Positions 59,526 through 64,000 of a stretch of DNA of 64,000 nt are shown in pieces. The DNA is taken from assembly GCA_018401755.1 (NCBI GenBank), contig JAGYKJ010000005.1, positions 494,634 to 558,633 on the forward strand. Direction: 5' to 3'. The position numbers and the translations under genes are program-made. Source of the DNA: Litorivicinus sp. (GTDB lineage Bacteria; Pseudomonadota; Gammaproteobacteria; Pseudomonadales; Litorivicinaceae). Under the pieces are notes generated by a model, which searched no databases, was not told the DNA's origin, and was given only the letters and a program-made list of their open reading frames with translations. Numbering within the stretch: the stretch's first letter is position 1; the number at the start of each line of letters is the position of its first letter.

Positions 59526-60831
59526 GGCTCTTCCCCATTAATGGGGGATGACGAATATTCACTAGACACGATTGATCACTCCGTCCCAGCCACAATGGGC
59601 AAGGACCCTGAGTCGGTAATTATTAAAGTTTCTAAATCCAAATGCACGTCGAGACATCATTTCCATCTTGGTGTGAAAGCCCTCAGTCATGCCATTGGAG
59701 TATCGATATCGCCACATTCGTACAATCGGCTCAAGCCAGCTTGTGAGCGTTCTGGCAAGGCTCGCCGCAGGACTGTCTGCAAACTGATCGATCAAACGAC
59801 GCAGTTGTGGCAAATAGCGCCTCACATGCGCCACCTTAAGTGTCTTGAGCAACAGTAAGCGCATCAACTGATGCTTCGCGTGGTACAGCGCCTTCAGGAC
59901 AGGATGTTGATCCAAGTAGGCCTGGAGTCTTTGCTGTTGTGCTGTACTGAGGTTCCACTGATGACGTCGCATTAAGCTCAGTAGTCCACGGTTCTTACGT
60001 CCCTCTGGATCCTGTTGTTGCCACACCTTCAACACATGATGATTCACTAATCGAACCACATGGAAGCGATCGGCAACAATCTGTGCATTGGGAAAGTATC
60101 GACGCACAATCCGCCGATAGGTCTCAGACAAGTCCATCACCACGATCTTCACCTGTTCTCGACCAGGGAGCGCGCGTAAATACTCGCCCAGACTGGCCTC
60201 TGTTCGACCCAGGACCACATCAAAGACCTTGTGGTTCTTCAGATCCACCAAGGTGGTGGCATAGCCGCGTTGACGGCTAAAGAAGTGCTCATCGATCCCC
60301 AACACCTGAGGGCACGGACGGTCACGCATCTCCGAGATCCGTTGTGCGATGTGGTATTGATACCACCGCTCTACAGTTGCAGCACTGATCCCGTGTGTGC
60401 GCGAGAGCATGTGCTGTGTCACACCGCCATGATGTGCTTCATAGACTTCCAGTCGATAGCCTTCAGTGGCGCGAAGCCGTGGACGGATGCCGGCAAAGCG
60501 ATGCCGAAAGTAGCGCCCACAGGTCATGCAGTGATACTTCGGAACACGCAGGTGTAACACCATGATCCGATTGCCCTGTCTGGTGTGCTTCAGTGTGCGT
60601 TCACCGGTCGATTTGATCCGGAGCGAGGTGGACTCACAGTACAGACAAACAGGCCGAAACTTTGGCTTTGCCCAAATGTGAATCTGCTGATTGCGATCCA
60701 CCCGTTCAATCTCAAGTCCGGGTATGCCTACAATGGTACTTGCGTGGGACATCGGTCATTCTCCATTAGCTGTTTGTTCGCAAAACTCAGTCTAATGAAT
60801 GATCGGTGTCCCCCGTTAATGATGAAGAGCC
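59526..60831 (-). mobile_element. ISL3-family insertion sequence
   Basis: A 1306-bp element with one transposase gene. The terminal inverted repeats are 59526-59549 and 60808-60831. Read outward-in, both start GGCTCTTC and differ at 3 of 24 positions. Ends of this type are usual for ISL3. The 8 bases outside the ends (GTTTTTTC on the left, GACCCCGC on the right) are not the same. A target duplication is therefore missing, which suggests rearrangement at one side after insertion. The left end abuts the ssrA terminator. Confidence 0.88.
59562..60752 (-). CDS. ISL3-family transposase
   Basis: A complete 396-residue transposase. The N-terminal zinc-binding region has CLYC and CMTCGRYF. A helix-turn-helix region (GVTQHMLSRTHGISAATVERW) precedes the DDE core: GIDEHFF (first Asp), IVVMDLSETYRRIVRRYFPNAQIVADRFHVVR (second Asp region and the DRFHV signature), and a C-terminal NGMTEGFHTKMEMMSRRAFGF with the last Glu. 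No frame break is seen, so the element may be active. It is transcribed towards the ssrA terminator. Confidence 0.93.
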   Translation of the reverse strand: MSHASTIVGIPGLEIERVDRNQQIHIWAKPKFRPVCLYCESTSLRIKSTGERTLKHTRQGNRIMVLHLRVPKYHCMTCGRYFRHRFAGIRPRLRATEGYRLEVYEAHHGGVTQHMLSRTHGISAATVERWYQYHIAQRISEMRDRPCPQVLGIDEHFFSRQRGYATTLVDLKNHKVFDVVLGRTEASLGEYLRALPGREQVKIVVMDLSETYRRIVRRYFPNAQIVADRFHVVRLVNHHVLKVWQQQDPEGRKNRGLLSLMRRHQWNLSTAQQQRLQAYLDQHPVLKALYHAKHQLMRLLLLKTLKVAHVRRYLPQLRRLIDQFADSPAASLARTLTSWLEPIVRMWRYRYSNGMTEGFHTKMEMMSRRAFGFRNFNNYRLRVLAHCGWDGVINRV

Positions 60832-60866
60832 GACCCCGCGAACACGCGCGGAACGCTGAGTAGGTT

Positions 60867-60965
60867 TGCGGACTTCGGCAGGCTGCCTACCTCTGGCCAC
60901 ATGGCGCTCTCTCCGGGCCATTCCTCTCTCCTTTCTGTCCGGCTCAAAACTGCCCGAAGTCCGCA
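60867..60965. repeat. Inverted repeat between the insertion sequence and abiE
   Basis: TGCGGACTTCGGCAG (60867-60881) and CTGCCCGAAGTCCGCA (60950-60965) are inverted copies with one extra base in the second, separated by 68 bases. The gene-free stretch 60832-61098 holds this repeat and a small GGCGTCACGCC hairpin just after it. I see no gene in it and cannot name the element. Confidence 0.55.
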
Positions 60966-61098
60966 GGCGTCACGCCTTCGGCCTATGTAAATCAACAGCT
61001 TGCGCGTTGATTGATCAAACGGTTGTTTTTTGGCATCGGTAAGCAATCAGTGATTTCGTCCTTGGCCAGCACCGCCATGCACTCACCTGTTGTTTGCA

Positions 61099-61132
61099 GT
61101 TTGTCAGAAATAGATATAGACTTCTGACAAAC
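61099..61132. promoter_or_regulatory. Palindromic operator of the AbiE operon
   Basis: GTTTGTCAGAA (61099-61109) and TTCTGACAAAC (61122-61132) are perfect inverted copies separated by 12 bases that contain a TATAG stretch. The site ends 11 bp before the antitoxin start. Known AbiEi antitoxins repress their own promoter by binding inverted repeats, so this is a probable autoregulation site. Confidence 0.7.
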
Positions 61133-61143
61133 GGAGTCTGACC

Positions 61144-61740
61144 ATGAGCCATCTTGCTGAAACCATCTTGTCTGTTGCACAAGCCTTGCCCGAAGGCGGC
61201 TTGCTGTCGGCCAAAGAGTTCCTTCATCTGGCCTCTAGGGCTGCGGTAGATCAAACCCTTACCCGCCTGACGCGCGAAGGCAAGCTGATGCGCATTGGGC
61301 GAGGCGCCTACGCCGCACCGGTGATCAGCCGTTTTGGTGCGCGCCCCCCGTCGACCGAAGCCGTGATCAAGGCCATCGAATTCGGCCAGCGGCGAGGTGA
61401 TCGTTGCCAACGGAGCCACCGAAGCCAACGCACTGGGTTGACCACCCAGGTGCCCATCCGTGAGGTATTCCTGACCTCGGGGCGCTCGCGCAAATTGCAG
61501 CTCGGCAACCGAACCGTTGAACTCAAGCATGGCAATCGTTGGCAGCTGGTTCTGGGTACTCGTCCGGCCGGCATGGCCATCCGTGCCCTTTCATGGCTGG
61601 GGCCGGAGCAAGCATCCTCGGCACTGAAAATGCTTTACACCAAACTACCACCGGCAGAGTGGGCAGCGATGCGCTCTGCCCGAGCTGTCCTGCCCAGTTG
61701 GATGGCGCGCGCGGTGAGCGAGGTGAGCGAACATGCCTGA
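61144..61740 (+). CDS. abiEi: AbiEi-type antitoxin/transcription regulator (locally frame-shifted)
   Basis: A 198-residue AbiEi protein, the antitoxin of a type IV system that was first described as phage abortive infection. The N-terminal winged helix has LLSAKEFLHLASRAAVDQTLTRLTRE and MRIGRGAYA; the C-terminal domain has LTTQVPIREVFLTSGRSRKL and ELKHGNRWQL. Residues between about 61388 and 61440 read as nonsense. In the next frame this stretch gives GEVIVANGATEANALG, which is exactly what the family has there. So one surplus base near 61390 and one missing T near 61437 cancel out. It overlaps the toxin gene by 8 bp. Confidence 0.85.
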   Translation: MSHLAETILSVAQALPEGGLLSAKEFLHLASRAAVDQTLTRLTREGKLMRIGRGAYAAPVISRFGARPPSTEAVIKAIEFGQRRGDRCQRSHRSQRTGLTTQVPIREVFLTSGRSRKLQLGNRTVELKHGNRWQLVLGTRPAGMAIRALSWLGPEQASSALKMLYTKLPPAEWAAMRSARAVLPSWMARAVSEVSEHA

Positions 61741-62761
61741 ATCTTGGTTTGACCTCAGTTCCTCTGACCAGTCCGAAGCCCTTGAGGTGGCAGCAGGTCG
61801 GAGTGGTAGGCCAGCACACCTGCTTGAAAAAGACATCTGGGTCGTCTGGGCTTTGTCTGCAATTTACGACTCGCCGCTGGGCGATAGCATGACCTTCAAG
61901 GGTGGCACGTCACTGTCCAAGGTGTACAAGGTCATTGACCGATTCTCTGAAGATATCGATCTGACTTACGACATCCGCGAGCTGGTGCCGGATCTTTTGC
62001 GCGATGGCAATCCCATCCCGGCGTCAGCAAGCCAGGAGAAAAAGATCACCAGTGCGGTGCGCAGCCGCTTGCCGCAATGGATCGAACAAACTGTTCAACC
62101 CGTCATTAAGCAGGAGTTGGTGGCCAGCGGGCTGCGAGCCGAGCTGAGCTTGGCTGGTAAAGACAGTGACAAGCTCATCATCACTTATCCGGCGACCAAG
62201 AAGGGAACAGGTTACGCCGCAGCCACGATCCAGTTGGAGTTTGGTGCGCGAGCCACCGGCGAACCCCATCAGCGACATCACGTGGCCTGCGACATCGCCC
62301 CGCTCATTGACGGGGTGACCTTTCCGACAGCGCAGCCCTTGGTAATGGCGGCAGAGCGTACCTTTTGGGAGAAGGCGACGGCGGCTCACGTGTACTGCCT
62401 GCAAGGGCGGCTGCGAGGAGATCGCTATTCACGCCACTGGCATGACCTCGCTGCTTTGGCCAAAACAACGCACTTCGCTTCAGCAGCCAGCAATCACGAG
62501 TTAGCACGGCAGGTGGCTGAACATAAATCCATGTTCTTTGCTGAGAAAGATGTCCACGGCGGCAAGGTCGATTATTTCCAGGCGACCTCGGGGGATCTCC
62601 GGTTGATCCCGGAGGGGCCGTCACTGGACACGCTGGAGAAGGACTACGCAGCCATGCTGGAAGATGGACTACTGGCTTTTGAACAGCCAACCTTTGAAAC
62701 AGTCATGGCGAGCTGCGCGGCGATTCAAGACGAGATTAATCGTCTGGCTCGGCGAGACTGA
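61733..62761 (+). CDS. abiEii: AbiEii-type nucleotidyltransferase toxin
   Basis: A 342-residue toxin of the AbiEii family (nucleotidyltransferase fold). The key motifs are MTFKGGTSLSKVYKVI and RFSEDIDLTYD, the GG/S and DxD motifs that bind nucleotide and metal. The C-terminal half has AERTFWEKATAAHVY and YSRHWHDLAALA, also standard. The related toxin MenT modifies tRNA acceptor ends; for this protein the target is unknown. The gene is complete and follows the antitoxin with an 8-bp overlap. Confidence 0.9.
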   Translation: MPESWFDLSSSDQSEALEVAAGRSGRPAHLLEKDIWVVWALSAIYDSPLGDSMTFKGGTSLSKVYKVIDRFSEDIDLTYDIRELVPDLLRDGNPIPASASQEKKITSAVRSRLPQWIEQTVQPVIKQELVASGLRAELSLAGKDSDKLIITYPATKKGTGYAAATIQLEFGARATGEPHQRHHVACDIAPLIDGVTFPTAQPLVMAAERTFWEKATAAHVYCLQGRLRGDRYSRHWHDLAALAKTTHFASAASNHELARQVAEHKSMFFAEKDVHGGKVDYFQATSGDLRLIPEGPSLDTLEKDYAAMLEDGLLAFEQPTFETVMASCAAIQDEINRLARRD

Positions 62762-63001
62762 CAACGCGGCACACAGACTAAATTTGCGACGACTGACCTG
62801 CGAGCCGATAAATTCAGCGCAGGCCATAAACTGAGCGCTGACCGAATCAATTGGGTCACGATTGTCCTTTTCCACGGATGACCGGGAATAGATGGTGCAG
62901 CGCTTTATAGGTGGTTGATCGGGCATAAATCTGCAAACATTGATAATCCTTGTAGGTCAATCTAGCATGAACCAATCAAGTGTCTGCGCGGTGAGGCCGC
63001 C

Positions 63002-63271
63002 ATGCCTGTATCACTAACGCCTGAGATGGAAGCTCGCATCAAAGCGAAGGTAGAAGGTGGCCAGTACAACAACGCGAGCGAAGTGATCCGGGAAGCGCTG
63101 AGTTTTATGGATGCGCATGAGGAATGGGTGAAGGAAATTAAAACCGCACTTTTGCACAAGCAACTCAAGACCGGCATCGATCAGAGAGATGATGGCGAAG
63201 GTGTCGCGATTCGATCGAAAAACGCACTCGATTCATTGTTCGACGTTCTGAGCCAGCAGACTAAAGACTAA
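63002..63271 (+). CDS. parD: ParD-type antitoxin 1, without a toxin gene
   Basis: An 89-residue ribbon-helix-helix protein: MPVSLTPEMEARIKAKVEGGQYNNASEVIREALSFM is the ParD DNA-binding domain. The C-terminal part (from about 45) would bind the toxin. No ParE follows: only 67 bp separate it from a second parD gene. It is either an orphan antitoxin or the survivor of a lost pair. Confidence 0.8.
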   Translation: MPVSLTPEMEARIKAKVEGGQYNNASEVIREALSFMDAHEEWVKEIKTALLHKQLKTGIDQRDDGEGVAIRSKNALDSLFDVLSQQTKD

Positions 63272-63301
63272 GTTCTTGTCACCCACGCCAGCCTAAACTA
63301 T

Positions 63302-63317
63302 ATTCATATTTGTGAAT
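63302..63317. promoter_or_regulatory. Small AT-rich inverted repeat before the second parD
   Basis: ATTCA (63302-63306) and TGAAT (63313-63317) face each other across six bases, 22 bp before the start of the second parD gene. ParD proteins bind short inverted repeats near their own promoters. The match is short, so this is only a candidate. Confidence 0.3.
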
Positions 63318-63338
63318 TTTGAATACTTGAGGTGTGTT

Positions 63339-63587
63339 ATGGCCACAACCAGCCTAAGCCTGGGTGAGCACTGGGAGGTGTTCATCAAAAATGAAATTTC
63401 TAGCGGCCGCTACGGCTCCGCCAGTGAAGTGGTGCGGGACGCACTGCGTGCGATGGAAGAACGCAAAAGCAAACTCGAGGCCTTACGCGCCCACCTGTCA
63501 GAGGGTGCAATCCAAGCCAAGAATGGTGAATTTGTAGATGATTTCTCCATGGACTCGCTCATCAATGATCTGGATGCCGAGTCCTGA
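63339..63587 (+). CDS. parD: ParD-type antitoxin 2
   Basis: An 82-residue ribbon-helix-helix antitoxin (TSLSLGEHWEVFIKNEIS, SGRYGSASEVVRDALRAME) with a toxin-binding tail ending DSLINDLDAES. GAGG lies before ATG 63339. The toxin gene starts inside it, overlapping by 14 bp, but is broken. This copy differs clearly from the parD just upstream, so the two are separate acquisitions, not a tandem duplication. Confidence 0.85.
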   Translation: MATTSLSLGEHWEVFIKNEISSGRYGSASEVVRDALRAMEERKSKLEALRAHLSEGAIQAKNGEFVDDFSMDSLINDLDAES

Positions 63588-63778
63588 TACCGCCTACCCG
63601 AAAAGTCAGGATTACCCCGCGCGCCCTTGACGACCCTAAAAATATTGGCGGCTACACCGAGCGTACTTGGGGCAAAACCCAGCGAAACCGATACTTGAAG
63701 AGCATCGAAGCCCGTTTTCGATGGAATTGCCCGATCCCGCTGAAGCCATCAAGTTCAAAATGGAGCGCAAAGGTCTAA
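63574..63778 (+). pseudogene. parE: Broken ParE toxin gene
   Basis: The ATG at 63574 overlaps parD and gives MPSPDTAYPK. After the A4 run at 63601-63604, one base too many shifts the frame. The next frame continues as VRITPRALDDPKNIGGYTER and TWGKTQRNRYL, then SIEARFRW, the N-terminal half of a ParE toxin. After about 50 residues the similarity stops at 63720, where the sequence turns into the 3' part of a HigA-like gene, and the ParE frame ends at 63776-63778. The indel may be a sequencing error, but the truncation by fusion is real in the sequence. Confidence 0.75.
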
Positions 63779-63942
63779 CGGTAAAAGATCTTGTATCCAT
63801 AATTGGTAAGAGCAATCGTGTGTATGAGGATCTCAACCATAAAAGCTCGCTCACACTAAAAATAATTTGGAAGCTGCATGATGGTTTCGGCATCCCAGCT
63901 GAATCTTTCATCAAGCCTCCTCAAGCGCATGCTGATAAGTAA
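63667..63942 (+). pseudogene. higA: 3' part of a HigA-like antitoxin, fused to parE
   Basis: The C-terminal helix-turn-helix half of a HigA-type antitoxin: LPDPAEAIKFKMERKGLTVKDLVSIIGKSNRVYEDLNHKSSLTLKII is not copied here in full, but its key parts are PAEAIKFKMERKGLT, DLVSIIGKSNRVYEDL and LHDGFGIPAESFIKP. The usual N-terminal half (about 55 residues) is absent and the region is occupied by parE sequence up to about 63720. The frame is open from 63667; an ATG at 63721 would start a short form of about 73 residues. Nothing is recognised between 63943 and 64000. Confidence 0.7.
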
Positions 63943-64000
63943 AAGCTGATAAAACACAATCGAGATTGATGCGCAGCTAATAGAGGTTCTTCGCAAGAAC

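Noticed and set aside
60867..60965. Integron attC site
   Set aside because: The inverted repeat has no RYYYAAC and GTTRRRY core sites at its ends, and no integron integrase is present.
60816..61046. Minus-strand open frame of 76 codons between the insertion sequence and abiE
   Set aside because: It spans the right end of the insertion sequence and the inverted repeat and has no family resemblance or ribosome site.

Overview
The window looks like a stretch of a gammaproteobacterial chromosome. The block grpE-dnaK-dnaJ-dapB-carA-carB-greA with yhbY and recN beside it, the fur/bamE/rnfH/ratA/smpB/tmRNA neighbourhood, and a tmRNA tag reading ANDDNYALAA are the arrangement known from Pseudomonas-like gammaproteobacteria. 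No species is claimed. The sequence carries at least twelve single-base indels, including two in carB and two in recN. Several sit in short homopolymers (C5 at 4323-4327, C4 at 24769-24772, C5 at 27291-27295, C4 at 42611-42614, A4 at 63601-63604). That pattern points to an unpolished long-read assembly, so most broken frames here are probably artefacts.

Region 1 (1-32192, minus strand) is filled by one enormous gene. It starts at 32192 with a LEPR-XLL N-terminal motif and is still open when it leaves the window at base 1, giving more than 10,700 codons. Five frame jumps cut it into six overlapping pieces. It has seven alternating copies of a roughly 510-residue module, extra repeat families inserted in three of them, a long non-repeated part, a short RTX-like calcium-binding block, and a long filamentous-haemagglutinin-like beta-helix. 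It is most likely a giant cell-surface or secreted adhesin.

Region 2 (32193-41095): divergent from the giant gene is a two-component system (a 7TMR-DISM histidine kinase and an OmpR-type regulator). A tandem 10-bp-period repeat lies in the shared upstream region, so this pair may control the giant gene. Then come a SapC-family gene, small secreted proteins, a YdcH-like protein, a CopA-type copper ATPase, a GNAT acetyltransferase and a Rap1a-like protein.

Region 3 (41096-54232) is core housekeeping: yhbY, greA, carB, carA, dapB, dnaJ, dnaK, grpE and recN. A hipBA toxin-antitoxin pair with a large palindromic operator is inserted between dapB and carA. A sigma32-like promoter precedes grpE.

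Region 4 (54233-56437) is a toxin-antitoxin cluster between recN and fur. It holds vapB, a HigBA-like pair, yefM-yoeB and a vapC 3' remnant, best read as a vapBC locus split by insertion of two other modules.

Region 5 (56434-59524) contains fur, bamE, rnfH, ratA, smpB, a LysE-type exporter and the tmRNA gene ssrA with its terminator.

Region 6 (59526-64000) is accessory DNA downstream of ssrA: an ISL3-family insertion sequence, an AbiE type IV toxin-antitoxin pair with a palindromic operator, two parD antitoxin genes, a broken parE, and the 3' part of a higA-like gene fused to it.
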